In this document: piece by piece, positions 1 to 10,164 of the stretch
How the letters are laid out: every line of letters starts with the position of its first letter
Numbering within the stretch: position 1 is the stretch's first letter
DNA from: Theocolax elegans
Lineage: Eukaryota > Arthropoda > Insecta > Hymenoptera > Cerocephalidae
Direction: 5' to 3'
DNA: 64,000 bases
Assembly: GCA_026168455.1 (NCBI GenBank)
Contig: CM047429.1
Span: 3,097,720-3,161,719, forward strand
The notes under the pieces: model-generated
Database searches by the model: none
What the model saw: the letters and a program-made list of their open reading frames with translations, nothing else
Told to the model about the DNA's origin: nothing
Translations under genes and position numbers: made by a program

Positions 1-430
1 TTCTATTAGTGGAAATATTACACCAAATATTTCAATAATATTTAAAAAATATTACTATAAATTATTTTAGAAGAATATTTTGTAATATTTTTGATATATT
101 TTCTAAACATTTCCGCAATATTTTTTTGTAATATTTCATGTAATATTTTTTTGTAATATTACATGCTGTGTGGGGGACAATTACGATTTAATAGGAATTT
201 TATTAATAATTTATTTTGTTTGAACATGTAACTGTTGTATATAATAAATAACATAATCAATTTTAAATACTATAAAAAATTTTTTTTCAAAATGTCAAAA
301 TTATATTCTACCTTCATTGATGTTATGTTTTTATTTACATTTTTTTATAATTTTATTCATAATAACATTGTAATATTTTTCATCCAAAATAATTGAATAA
401 ACAATTATTTATTAACTTCTAAGAAAGGAA
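1..430. other. AT-rich sequence, no gene seen
   Basis: Very AT-rich DNA with loosely repeated TGTAATATTT-type words between about 60 and 165. No coding frame or RNA gene is recognisable. The right end lies just downstream of the Lst8 copy in that gene's orientation. Confidence 0.6.
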
Positions 431-575
431 ATAAGGATATTTATTTACAAAATGTTTCTTATTAGAAATAATAAATTATATTTTTTAATGTCTTTACACT
501 TTCTTAACAAATATATTATACTAAAATTGTTCATCAACATTTTTCAATGAACTAATAATGTACAGTCTATTGTTT

Positions 576-1551
576 TTAACTTGTTGGAAGCACTTCATCT
601 CTGAAGGCAAGAGCAGAAACTACTTTTTGGTGTCCTTGATATTCTCTCTTCACAGTTCCTGTTGCTATATTCCATAATCTTGCAACACCATCCGACGAAA
701 CAGTAAAAATGTATTGCGAATCAGCACTGAAAGCTACATTCCAAACCCATCGTTTAGCTTCGTGCTGTAGAACTTGCACCTCGTAAAGGTCTGTTGTTTT
801 CCAAACTTTGGCAGTCTTATCTGCTGAAGTAGTAACAAGAAGTGTACTATCAGGACTAAACTTACATCTAAGTGCATATGCTCTATGTGCATTTAACTTA
901 TGCCTAGGATTTAATTTTGTAGGTTCTTCACCGATACCACCGGTAAGTGTCCATATAAAACAATGACCTCTGTTGTTAACAGCAGCCATATAAGTCCCAT
1001 CTGCATCAACTGCTATGTCTTGAATAGAAGCTTCTGCTTCAGGTATTAATTGCTCATTATGGTCTGACCTTAGATCCCACAAATGTATAACTCCACTTTG
1101 ATCACCAACAATTAATTCTGCTTGATTGGGATGCAAAAAACACAATTAACGGGTGCTGACACTTGAAATATTCTTTGACACTGAAAGGTACTGGATTTTA
1201 AGTCCCAAATTCTTGCTGAACAGTCTTCACCTCCAGTAAACATCCACTTTCCTTCTTCCTGAAATCCCAGTCCACTGACATTTTTGGAAATACCTCCGTA
1301 GTTTGTCACAGGGTTTGGATTATTGGAACTCAAATCATACATACGAATATACTGGTAACCTGCTGCAGCGATCATATGTTTATTTGGCATAATAGCTAAA
1401 GTTCATTGACTTTGAAGTCATTGACTTGAGAATCTGTGTGCTGTAACGTCCTTTGACAAATTCCAGTATGAGCTTGCCATATCTTGATAGTGTGATCATA
1501 ACCTCCGGTAGCAAAAATAACTTGATCATTGCTTGGATTAATATCATTCAT
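576..1551 (-). pseudogene. Lst8: Lst8 (mLST8/GbetaL) WD40 protein, single-exon frameshifted copy
   Basis: This is a full-length copy of LST8, the seven-WD-repeat subunit that binds the TOR kinase domain in TORC1 and TORC2. The minus-strand reading starts at an ATG at 1549-1551 and ends at TAA 576-578. Diagnostic LST8 stretches are [40 protein letters not shown] and KREYQGHQK. No intron interrupts it. Two lesions split the frame: a 2-nt excess (or 1-nt loss) near 1395-1400, just before the MPNKHM segment, and a 1-nt loss in a T6 run near 1135 between NCVF and LHPNQ. A poly(A)-signal-like AATAAA lies about 130 bp past the stop (minus strand, 440-445), but no clear poly(A) tract marks a retrocopy. 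It may be a processed pseudogene, or a real single-exon gene damaged by homopolymer sequencing errors; the conservation is high enough to keep both open. Confidence 0.85.
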
Positions 1552-1559
1552 CTCTTACT

Positions 1560-2115
1560 ATTTATGAATTCTTAATAAAAGTTTAATTCTAAGCTATATA
1601 TTTATAGTTATAATGTTTTTAATAATCAAAAAGTATCACTGACAAATCCATGTGAACTTGTTTGATAAACTACAAATGTATTTGTATATATTTCTGTGTT
1701 CCGCATGGAGTCGAATACAAATACAATACAACATATATATATATATATATACAATACGTTCAGTCGGTAACATCAGTAGCAACTTTATCAATACCGATCA
1801 ACAGTCAAAACATTATGAATTTTCCATAAAAATAATTTTTGTTTAATTTATTTTAATTTATGCAACAACACACGCATTTCACATTTCACAAAAGTATATA
1901 AGTCGAATAATGTAAAAATTCGCAAGTATGGTCTAACAATCACACTTTTCAAATTATAATATCAAATAAATAAAACTAATTCTTACTCCCTTTTTTATCT
2001 TTTTTCTACATAGACAATAGCTTCAAACTGAATACAGACAAATTTTACTTTTTTTTATTTAGACAATAGCCTGCAATTTTTTATTAAGAAATAACTATGT
2101 AAAAACTTGAAATTT
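1560..2115. other. AT-rich intergenic DNA, no gene
   Basis: Upstream flank of the Lst8 copy. It contains a short (TA)n tract at about 1734-1751 and T-rich stretches. The small open frame here has no recognisable features. No promoter element can be assigned with confidence. Confidence 0.6.
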
Positions 2116-2118
2116 CTA

Positions 2119-3523
2119 ACATTGAATTTGTGTCTCTAGGAAGTACTTTATTAAACACCTTCCGCGAAGGTGTCAACGTTCGCAATATGGTTTCCAATCG
2201 CAATTTCAAAAATGTTATCTGACGAGAAAAATCTTTAATTCTTACTCATCCCGTCTTTTATTACTCATTTTTATTTTAATTAGGCATTATATATATTTTG
2301 CTTAAACTCCATAAATAGTTTCTGCAATAGAAACTGCTGAAATCAAAGGAACACAATCGATATGTATTTATATAACCATATCATAAATTTGTTTTTTTTA
2401 TTAAACATTTATATATTTTGCTTAAAATCCATAAATAGTTTCTGCAATAGAAACTACTGAAATCAAAGGAACACAATCGATAAGTATTTATTTCCATATC
2501 ATAAATTTATTTTTATTTAAACATTTACATATTTCAATAAATTATTTATTTGTTATTAAATTTTTAACATTGAATTAGTGTCTCTGGAAAGCACTTCATA
2601 AAATACCTTCTACAAAGGTGTCAACGTTCGCGAGTATAGTTTCAAATTGCACTTTCAAAAATGTTATCTGATAACAAAAATCTTTAATTCTTACTCCCGT
2701 CTTTTATTACTCATTTTTATTTTAATTAGGCATTATATATATTTTGCTTAAACTCCATAAATAGTTTCTGCAATAGAAACTGCTGAATTCAAAACAATTA
2801 AGTATTTATAACCATATCATAATGCTTATGCAATAGAAAGTACTGAAATCAAAGCGGAATAATCGACAAGTATTTTTTACCGTACCGTAAATTTGTTTTT
2901 AATTAATCATTTATATATTCTTTTGCGTTAACTTCATAAAAATTTTCTGCAATTGAAAGTACTGAAATCAAATTGAATCCACAAGTTTTTATCTTTAAAA
3001 ATACAAATATTTATTAATTCAATTGAATACAAACATTTGTTCGGAATAGTATTCTACAAATTTTGTCCACATAAACAGAAACTTTTAATTTATTTATTAG
3101 GGTTTCACTTTCAATAATTTATTTATTCGTTATTATTACATGTTTAATGTTCATTTTGCGTCTCTAGATAGTAATTTATAAAACACCTTCCACGAAGGTG
3201 TCAACATTCGCAAGTATGGTTTCTAATCACAGTTTAAAAAACGTTATCTGATAAAAGAAATCTTGAATTCCTACTCCACCTTTTTTCTACTTACTATTAT
3301 TTCAATTTAACATTTTATATACTTTGTACTGAAGCTCTATAAAAAGTTTATATAATACAAAGTACTGCATTCAGAGTGGAATAAGCGATAAGTATTTTTA
3401 CTATACCATAAATTTGTTTTTAATTAATCATTTATATATTTTTTGCGTTAACTTCGTAGAAAGTTTCTGCAATTGAAAGTCCTGAAATCAAATCGATATC
3501 GACAAGTATTTTTTTCCATATCC
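2119..3523 (+). repeat. Array of ~110-bp units with a CACCTTC/GAAGGTG hairpin segment
   Basis: Diverged tandem copies of an AT-rich unit recur here. Landmarks are CATAAATTTG, AAACATTTATATA, CTCCATAAA, GTTTCTGCAAT and GAAATCAAA. Interspersed is a second segment with a perfect hairpin, CACCTTC-CGC-GAAGGTG at about 2158-2174, repeated near 2600 and 3184 with changed loop bases. The same units resume at 5381 and 6296 and occur inverted at 20.1-20.7 kb. No coding capacity is seen. It behaves like a satellite or an array of short non-autonomous elements. Confidence 0.7.
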
Positions 3524-3693
3524 TATTGAAAATAAATACGTAATTTTGTTACGTAACAAAAGCACGTACCAAAATTACGTACCAAAAGTACGTATTATTA
3601 CATGCTAAATTCGAACATTTTGTTACGTACATATTGGCGCGTAGATTTGGCACGTCATTTTATTACGTACTTTTGGTACATAACTTTCCTTTT

Positions 3694-3830
3694 CTTTTTT
3701 TTTTGCTTAACGTCGCTCTCACACTGATGCGTATCATCAGCGACCACAGAGGTATGTGCGATATCTTTTGTAAAAGCATATTTATTGAAAATACACTAAT
3801 CAATCGGCAGACACAGTAAGCGCACGAGCC
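3694..3830 (-). mobile_element. SINE fragment inside the foldback element
   Basis: On the minus strand this matches the body of the SINE at 58.9-59.1 kb: AGCGACGTTAA plus A-tail (here a T-run at 3694-3707), preceded by a segment around ACCTCT, a GCTTTTACAAA-like stretch and TGTATTTTCAA. The tRNA-like head is missing, so it is truncated. Confidence 0.6.
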
Positions 3831-3899
3831 GGCATCTCCGGATTAAGCTTTACGGACCAAGCGTAACAGTTAAAAGATGTTTTTTTTATATTTTTATTG

Positions 3900-3977
3900 A
3901 GTTACGTACCTGAAGTACGTAATTGAGTTACGTACCTGCAGTACGTAAATGAGTTACGTACCTAAAGTACGTAATAG
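3900..3977. repeat. 26-bp tandem repeat, three copies
   Basis: Three head-to-tail copies start at 3900, 3926 and 3952, each AGTTACGTACCT followed by a changing trinucleotide and GTACGTAA. Each copy is itself nearly palindromic and resembles the TACGTA words in the arms of the surrounding foldback element. Confidence 0.8.
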
Positions 3978-3989
3978 TATTACATGCAG

Positions 3990-5190
3990 AAGTATCATCA
4001 GTGTTTTTTGCAAACCCAAATAATATTAATAATAATAATAATATAATAAAATAATAAAATAATAAAAGAGTGAGTAGGAAGGGGTAATGGGTGATCGTAC
4101 TAATCTATGATGAAATAAAATACACAGGATTAAAATGTAGGTAAAAATGATATTTATTTAAAATCTAATGCAAAAAGAAGAAATGCCAGCGTTAAAAAAC
4201 CCCAGTTGAAGTGGGGAAAAAGCTTGGTATTTAAATTTAATTTTACTTTAACTAATAATGAAAATAAGTTGATACTAATTATGAATTAATGTACATTAGT
4301 TTACAAGACAATTACGATATTAATATATAAATATATATGTAAGAAGTAACCGTGGACAGTTAATATTAGATGATCATCTATACCTTATATGTACAATATT
4401 AAATGTTCGCACGCTGGGTGACTTACGCGGGCGCAAGTTGCAGTCGTGTAGCGGTCCTTGGGAGCGTAGGTCAGTCCAGGGCTCGACTCGATCACAGTCG
4501 ACTACCTGGATGAAGTGGCGATCTCGAGTCCTCGTGACGTTACGGCGATCGGCCACAAGAGCGGTAATTATCCGCGAAAACGGTTGGCAGTGATCACACT
4601 GTTGCATAAACCGTCAGATAACTATAGCGGCTGCCGCTTATTATCCAAATACGCACGACGAGTCGGACCGCACACACACACTGAAGCGAATACTACACCG
4701 AGCACTAATTTCTCTACACGAACCAAATGCTTATCTCGAGAAAAGAACTGTTTTTAGACACGAGTTGCTAGAGCGGCAACTAGAATCGAACTGACCCATA
4801 ATGCCAAAAGGGTCTTTCGGGATGAGCAGAGGTGACCATGGAGGGGAGATGCGCCATCTCACCCTCGCACCTCTCACGTACTCCTTTTCACCTATACCGA
4901 GCTTGTTGTGACAGGTAATGAGCATGCAAAAGTACGCGCACCGACGTGTCGTTAGTTTTATTGCCCTTAATGATGGCCGTTCGAATCGTGCGACGAAGCA
5001 TCGAGTAAAGCAGTAAAGAAAATCCCGGGCCCGCACGCCGGGGTTTTCCAACCCGGCACGTGGGTCTTGGTTTATTATACGAACAAAAGGGCTCAGTTAA
5101 CGATTTTGCCCCGAACTTGCAAAATAAAAGTCTAATTCGATCGACTATTAATTTGTAATAACGGTGGAGCGTATATTTGACGCGAACAAT
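3990..5190. other. Interior of the foldback element, no gene assigned
   Basis: Short AAT/AATA repeats occur near 4021-4070, followed by AT-rich DNA and then a more GC-balanced block from about 4395 to 5120. Several small open frames overlap on both strands in that block, but none has recognisable motifs, so no gene is called. Confidence 0.5.
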
Positions 5191-5380
5191 CAGTGTGAGA
5201 GCGACGTTAAGCAAAAAAAAAAGAAAAGGCAAGTTATGTACCAAAAGTACGTAATAAAATTACGTGCAAAAACTACGCGCCAATATGTACGTAACAAAAT
5301 GTTCGAATTTAGCATGTAACAATACGTACTTTTGGTACGTGCTTTTGTTACGTAATAAAATTACGTATTTATTTTCAATA

Positions 5381-5660
5381 CCATAAATTTGTTTTTAATT
5401 AAACATTTATATACTTTCCTTAAACTCCATAAAAAGTTTCTGCAATTGAAAGTACTGAAATCAAATTGGTATCGACAAGAATTTTCCATACAATAAATTT
5501 GTTTTTAATTAAACATTTATATACTTTCCTTAAACTCCATAAAAAGTTTCTGCAATTGAAAGTACTGAAATCAAAGTGTTATCGACAAGTATTTTTTACC
5601 ATATCACAAATTTGTTTTTAATTAATAAATTTAATTAAACATTTATATACTTTCCTTAAA
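5381..5660 (+). repeat. ~110-bp unit array, continuation
   Basis: Three units start their AAACATTTATATACTTTCC landmark at 5401, 5511 and 5637. The first spacing is 110 bp; the second is longer by a 16-bp internal duplication. Between landmarks the copies are nearly identical, much closer to each other than the units at 2.1-3.5 kb. Confidence 0.8.
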
Positions 5661-5675
5661 CTCCATGAAAAGTTA

Positions 5676-6280
5676 TATGATAAATGAATTTATTGATCTT
5701 TACAGCCAAAGAAACATTCCTCACATCTCAAGTAAGGCGGACTGTATTAATACCAGCCACTTTAGAAACCTCACAGGATGAGTGTTTGAAAAAAGACTAA
5801 GACAAGCTAAGTCAACAAAAATATAAAATTTAATTGATTGTAGTAGAAAATTAATAAAAACTTAATAAGACGGAAAAAAAAAATTTTGTATTTCGCCCGG
5901 AGTATGCCTGGTGGGCTCATCAGTAGAGTCCAGGCATCTCGTCTCTAGATACAAATGACATATATAAAAATTTTTGAAAACTTTTGAAAACCAGCTCTAT
6001 CCTGACGAGGAAGACATGGGGTATATATGCCCTACCGATAGCAAACTTTAATAAGTGCCACATATTAACAGGTAGCCCCCTAACGCACTTACATAGAACT
6101 AATGTCTTAATCGTCAGAATATTGTTACATAAGGCATATTCGTGATCCAATGCCATATAATTTTAAAATTTGAATTTTCCAACTATTAGAAAAATTCGTG
6201 AATTTATTGCTTTTTTACACTATAAGTTATATGATAAATGAATTTATTGATCTTTACAAGCCAAAGAAACATTCCTCACA
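5676..6280 (-). mobile_element. Hammerhead-bearing retroelement with terminal direct repeats (retrozyme/Penelope-like)
   Basis: This insertion in the 110-bp array is flanked by a perfect 15-bp duplication, CTCCATGAAAAGTTA (5661-5675 and 6281-6295). Its two ends share a direct repeat of about 59 bp (5671-5729 and 6225-6283) that differs by one base. The copy therefore has the form of a unit of about 554 nt plus a partial second unit. A complete hammerhead ribozyme lies inside on the minus strand. Terminal direct repeats plus a hammerhead match what is known of Penelope-like elements and of retrozymes copied from circular RNA. No reverse transcriptase is encoded; the 78-codon open frame on the minus strand overlaps the ribozyme and is not recognised. 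It is probably non-autonomous. Confidence 0.8.
5885..5955 (-). ncRNA. Hammerhead ribozyme, type I topology
   Basis: Read on the minus strand from 5955. Stem III 5' strand UUUGUAU (5955-5949) is followed by the cleavage-site C (5948). Stem I is UAGAG/CUCUA (5947-5943 with 5928-5924). The core CUGAUGA is at 5923-5917. Stem II is GCCC/GGGC (5916-5913 with 5898-5895), then GAA (5894-5892) and stem III 3' strand AUACAAA (5891-5885), fully complementary to its partner. Loop I contains AUGCCUGG and loop II contains CCAGGCAU, an exact 8-nt complement, which gives the loop-loop contact that fast natural hammerheads use. All conserved core bases are present and every stem is perfect. Cleavage is expected between 5948 and 5947. 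Confidence 0.93.
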
Positions 6281-6295
6281 TCTCCATGAAAAGTT

Positions 6296-6535
6296 ACTGC
6301 AATTGAAAGTCCTGAAATCAAATTGATATCGACAAGTATTTTTTTTCATACCATAAATTTGTTTTTAATTAAACATTTATATACTTTCCTTAAACTCCAT
6401 AAAAAGTTTCTGCAATTGAAAGTACTGAAATCAAATTGGTATCGACAAGAATTTTCCATACCATAAATTTGTTTTTATTTAAACATTTATATATTTTCCT
6501 TAAACTCCATAAAAAGTTTCTGCAAAGAAATTAAA
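6296..6535 (+). repeat. ~110-bp unit array, last units
   Basis: The array resumes directly after the second copy of the 15-bp target duplication. Two further AAACATTTATATA landmarks lie at about 6371 and 6481, 110 bp apart. The array fades out after GTTTCTGCAAAG. Confidence 0.75.
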
Positions 6536-6604
6536 GGGAATAAAAAAGAGAGAAATTTTTTTTATTAGTTTTGCAGAAATTAATTTTGCACAAATGAATA
6601 TTAT

Positions 6605-7328
6605 TATATTAATTAGTTTATTATCGAGTTTTCGTCACCCTCACCAAAAACGTCTCGAGCTGTTCGTCCTTTTAAAAGGTGCGCCTTCTCCATCACTGCA
6701 TCTCTGGAAATGATTCATGAAAACTTGACGACCAAGCCACGCGAACGCATCTGAGTAGGGGGAGAACCCGTTGACTTTAATTTCTGTCGCGGAGTCCAAG
6801 GTCGAAGGTCGATCACCTGATTTAATAGTTTTGGTAACTTAATTGTCTCCAAAATATCCGCAATCAGCTGGTTTTCGGTTTTCATGTTTTTTTCCGGTAA
6901 TCCCGTAATAATCAGCTCAAAGTATTTTTCAGCGCTGGAGATTGTGTAGCATGTACGCCTTTGCTACTTGCTTCAAAGCTGCTAATCCGGTTTTCCAGCT
7001 TGTTGATACACTCATCCAAAACTGAGTATTTCGCTTCAATTTCCTCTTCAATTATGCTGACATTCGCCTTCAAGTTCTTTAGCTCAGTCTTAACCTTGTC
7101 CACTTTACCCTCCACACGGCTCACCACTTTCAACACCGATTTAATGTCGCTTCTCAAGTTGTTTTGTAGGCTCCGTGTAAAGACTTCTACCCACGGTGGC
7201 GGGGCAGCCGCCATCGGTACGTAGTCAACGAGTGTGTCATGCGCGGCCTGATTGGGCTTAGTGGGCGGATATCCACCGTCCGTCGTAATGAGTAAAGGAG
7301 AATGCGTGTAAAAGTGCGGGATATCCAC
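6605..7328 (-). pseudogene. LINE ORF1 relic (C/D/E-type), minus strand
   Basis: Minus-strand coding relic of the same ORF1 found in LINEs C, D and E. From 7328 down it reads through NQAAHDTLVD, MAAAPPPWVEVF and NLRSDIKSV, then a heptad-rich coiled coil with RVEGKVDKVK. After a frame change near 6912-6920 it continues as LIITGLPEKN, VIDLRPWTPR, SRGLVVKFS and AHLLKGRTARDVFGEG. An in-frame TGA interrupts the second part near 6705. The N-terminal zinc motif and all of ORF2 are absent. It is the only LINE piece in the window that lies on the minus strand, and it is not bounded by (GA)n on the plus strand. Confidence 0.8.
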
Positions 7329-7480
7329 CGCTCACCGTAATGAGAGTGAGAGAGAATGTGGATAAAAGTGCAGGATATCTGCCGCCTACCGTAGTGAGTG
7401 AGAGAGAGAGCGCGGATAAAAGCGCAGGATATTCGCCGCCCGCCATCATGAGAGTGAGAAAGAACACGAGTAAAATCGTG
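7267..7480. repeat. ~54-bp minisatellite, four copies
   Basis: GGATAT(T/C) followed by CCACCG-like sequence recurs at 7267, 7319, 7373 and 7427, giving spacings of 52, 54 and 54 bp. Each unit also carries AATGAGAGTGAGAGAGAA and GGATAAAAGTGCA. Because 54 is 18 codons, overlapping frames stay open by chance of periodicity. It lies immediately upstream (minus sense) of the ORF1 relic. Confidence 0.8.
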
Positions 7481-7559
7481 GGTTCTGACCGCAAGGCGTC
7501 GCGTCAGGATTGTCGCGAAAGTAAAACGCAGGACATCGTTCGGAAGCTTTTCCAATAAA

Positions 7560-8340
7560 ATGCGAAAAAACAAAAAGGGAAATGTTGGATCTTGGCTGCG
7601 CTTAACAGTTATTTTATTTACCGAATATCCGGCTCGCTAGGACCAATGAATGTTTTCGGGAGGCTGGCAGGAAAAATAAGATGAAAACGTGGGTTCATCG
7701 GTCTCTCTCTTGAGTCGGTCTTCATTTGACGCGGTCTCATTGACAAATGACTTGGGGGCACACTCTCGTGACCCAACGGCTGAGAGGAGAGGTGATTCCG
7801 GCCGAATGGTATCCGAACTGACTCGGCTGCGGTTTCAATTTCAACATATATATATATATATTTATTAAACGTTCACTGGGGATCAGGGAGCACGGCTCCC
7901 AATGCCATAAATAATAGACAACACCATATTAAATAATCAGTTAGAATATTTAATTAAATAATATATTGAATAAATACACTATAACATCGTTTGAACAGAC
8001 ACGGTCGCCAGTCGCGGTTTCGCGGCAAAATTATATACACGCTGACGTCGCGATTACTGCACACACATACACACACACTTCAATAGCTTTTCCATAAAGC
8101 TGGATAAACGGGAGCATAGGAATTCTCACCTCAGGATGCTAGATTAAACATTCATGACTAAATCTCACTCGTAAGATTAATTATCTAAGAAGAAACAAAC
8201 GAACAACCGGTTTCGGTCGACGGCTCGACTCGGAATCACCGAGCTGATCAGCGAATCTGCGCGCATGCGCTTGATGCAACAGTCTCATCTCGTCCGCTTT
8301 AACTCGGATGATCCGACACTCGTATACTGTGTATGTAGCG
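7560..8340. other. No gene; possible old LTR piece
   Basis: A (TA)n tract is at about 7846-7861. CACTGGGGATCAGGG at 7875-7889 is the reverse complement of a word at the 3' end of the solo LTR at 22.4 kb (CCCTGATCCCCAGTG), so an old related LTR may lie here on the minus strand. Its limits cannot be seen. No coding frame is supported. Confidence 0.4.
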
Positions 8341-8346
8341 CAACGT

Positions 8347-8347
8347 T

Positions 8348-8442
<95 letters not shown>
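8347..8442 (+). repeat. (CT)n microsatellite, about 48 repeats
   Basis: An almost pure CT tract. Its right edge abuts GGTGAGT at 8443, taken as the 5' end of LINE A. The same tract-then-GGTGAGT arrangement recurs at 25.7 and 49.5 kb. Confidence 0.97.
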
Positions 8443-8445
<3 letters not shown>

Positions 8446-9059
8446 GAGTTGGTCTGACCTGCCTTGTATTGCTCCTGCTTTATTCCACGACGAGGAGTTA
8501 TTTACCTGCTGTTGTGTGAGTTTGACTGTTACAGATAAATCTTGGCTCCTGCTGGCTCTTCGATATCTGAGCATAAACAGCATAGCTTTACTATAATCAG
8601 CCAGGGAGTCATTTAAAAATTGAGAACATTTTTGAGGTTATCTCGCAACGTGGCTTTCGACCGTCTTCTCGATCAGCGGCATCCTGCGTCGACCAATCAC
8701 AGCGCTCCTTGTAAACAAGCTTAGTATCCTGAGTACCAACCTTAATTCTTCTAGATGAATTCGCAGTACCAACTTAAATCTTCTATAAAGCGTATAGTAA
8801 CATTTAGTCTTGTGCACGGTACCATCATAATTGTCGTTTTTAATTGTATAGGGATTTTCTAGTGTAAATCGTATTGCCAGCCTAAATTGTTTAGTTTGAG
8901 ATCAAGTACCAACTTAATTTTCGTTTCATTTTTCTCATAACATTCTCTATACCTACAACTTTAATGAACTAATTTAATGCATTTATTTATTTACTTTTTA
9001 TATAAACCTTGCTGCTTAAAAGAGAGAGAGAGTATATATATTTATTTATCTATAGATCT

Positions 9060-9177
9060 CAAATTAAACAATTTAAAAATTAAACAATTTAAAAATTAAA
9101 CAATTTAAAAATTAAACAATTTAGAAATTAAACAATTTAAAATTAAACAATTTAAAAATTAAGCAATTTAAAAATTG
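9060..9177 (+). repeat. 17-bp tandem repeat, about seven copies
   Basis: Head-to-tail copies of AAATTAAACAATTTAAA with a few substitutions and one shortened unit. Each unit is close to palindromic. It lies in the 5' region of LINE A, just left of the foldback insertion. Confidence 0.85.
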
Positions 9178-9213
9178 GATGGAGCCACCATAAAGTTTTT
9201 AAACTTTTATATC

Positions 9214-9877
9214 TGGAAAATATATAATATCGGTCTCTCCGAACTAAATGCTTTATTTTAGATTAGCAGGCCTATCGTACTCTTTGTCCACTATGGTTGG
9301 TGGAATTTCCCAGAGCACGGCCTTTTAAAATAATTAAAGGCGTTTCGTCCTCGATCTCTAGCTTGGACTCCTCAGTAAGGAACTGGAGATCTTATCTTAG
9401 ACGTCTGTCGCAAGATAAACCGCGACGCCAGCTCGATGTTCTGCGGCTATATATATAGAAAAGAGACGACGATCTCTCCAACGAGTGTAGAGAGGTAGTC
9501 GTCTCCATCTGGTGGTGGGAAATAACTTGCGACTCGGTTTAATACGTCGCACTCTGGCTGGTGGTTTTTCCCAACACCAGATGGAGACGACTATCTCTCT
9601 ACACTCGTTGGAGAGATCGTCGTCTCTTTTCTATATATATAGCCGCAGAACATCGAGCTGGCGTCGCGGTTCATCTTGCGACAGGCGTCTAAGGTAAAAT
9701 CTCCAGTTCCTTACTGAGTAGTCCAAGCTGGAGATCGAGGACGAAACTCCTTTAATTATTTTAAAAGACCATGCTCTGGGAAATTCCACCAACCATAGTG
9801 GACAAAGAGTACGATAGGCCTGCTTTAATCTAAAATAAAGCATTTAGTTCGGAGAGACCGATATTATATAATTTCCA
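9214..9877. mobile_element. Foldback/MITE-like palindrome in the 5' region of LINE A
   Basis: Left arm 9214-9520 and right arm 9569-9877 are inverted copies with few mismatches, joined by a loop of about 48 bp. The ends read TGGAAAATATATAATATCGG and its near-complement. The arms include TCTATATATATAG and a TCGTCGTCTC-like block. No coding region is present; the two small frames here are mirror images of each other. A transcript of this region would form a dsRNA of about 300 bp. Confidence 0.85.
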
Positions 9878-10164
9878 CATATACATATCACCGAACGATA
9901 AATTCATTTTATTTCAAATTTTTAAACTTTTGTTTTGTTATTCGTATATTATTAAGTTTATTGCGCTAATTTCTAAATTTTACTAGATTTTGTGAGCTTT
10001 TATTAGTTTATTTATGTGAACTAATGTAATTTGCGCTTTTAATTTTGTGACGACTTTACTGTATTATTACTATAATATTGCTGATTTGGCACGGCGGATC
10101 GTACTAATGTTTAGATGCATAGAAATTTTAAATCAAAAGTTTGTGCTAGGCATATAGTTAGTTA

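Larger units (their letters stand above)
3524..5380. mobile_element. Foldback element with ~200-bp inverted arms rich in TACGTA
   Basis: The left arm (3524-3726) and right arm (5191-5380) are inverted copies. They start at TATTGAAAATAAATACG and its complement and are packed with palindromic words such as TTACGTAA and GTACGTA. The element interrupts a ~110-bp array unit: CCATA on the left and CCATAAATTTG on the right rejoin into a normal unit. A target duplication could not be fixed. The inner end of each arm includes AGCGACGTTAAG plus an A/T tract, which is the 3' tail of the local tRNA-SINE family, so the arms seem to have captured SINE ends. No transposase is recognisable between the arms. 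Confidence 0.75.

Noticed and set aside
4374..5244. Several overlapping frames of 77-118 codons inside the foldback element
   Set aside because: They overlap each other on both strands, have no recognisable motif and cross inverted-repeat arm sequence.
7187..7573. 128-codon minus-strand frame
   Set aside because: It reads mainly through the 54-bp minisatellite in a second frame; the ORF1 relic is in a different frame.
9512..9843. Two small frames in the palindrome at 9.2-9.9 kb
   Set aside because: They lie in the inverted arms and are partly mirror images; no coding signature.
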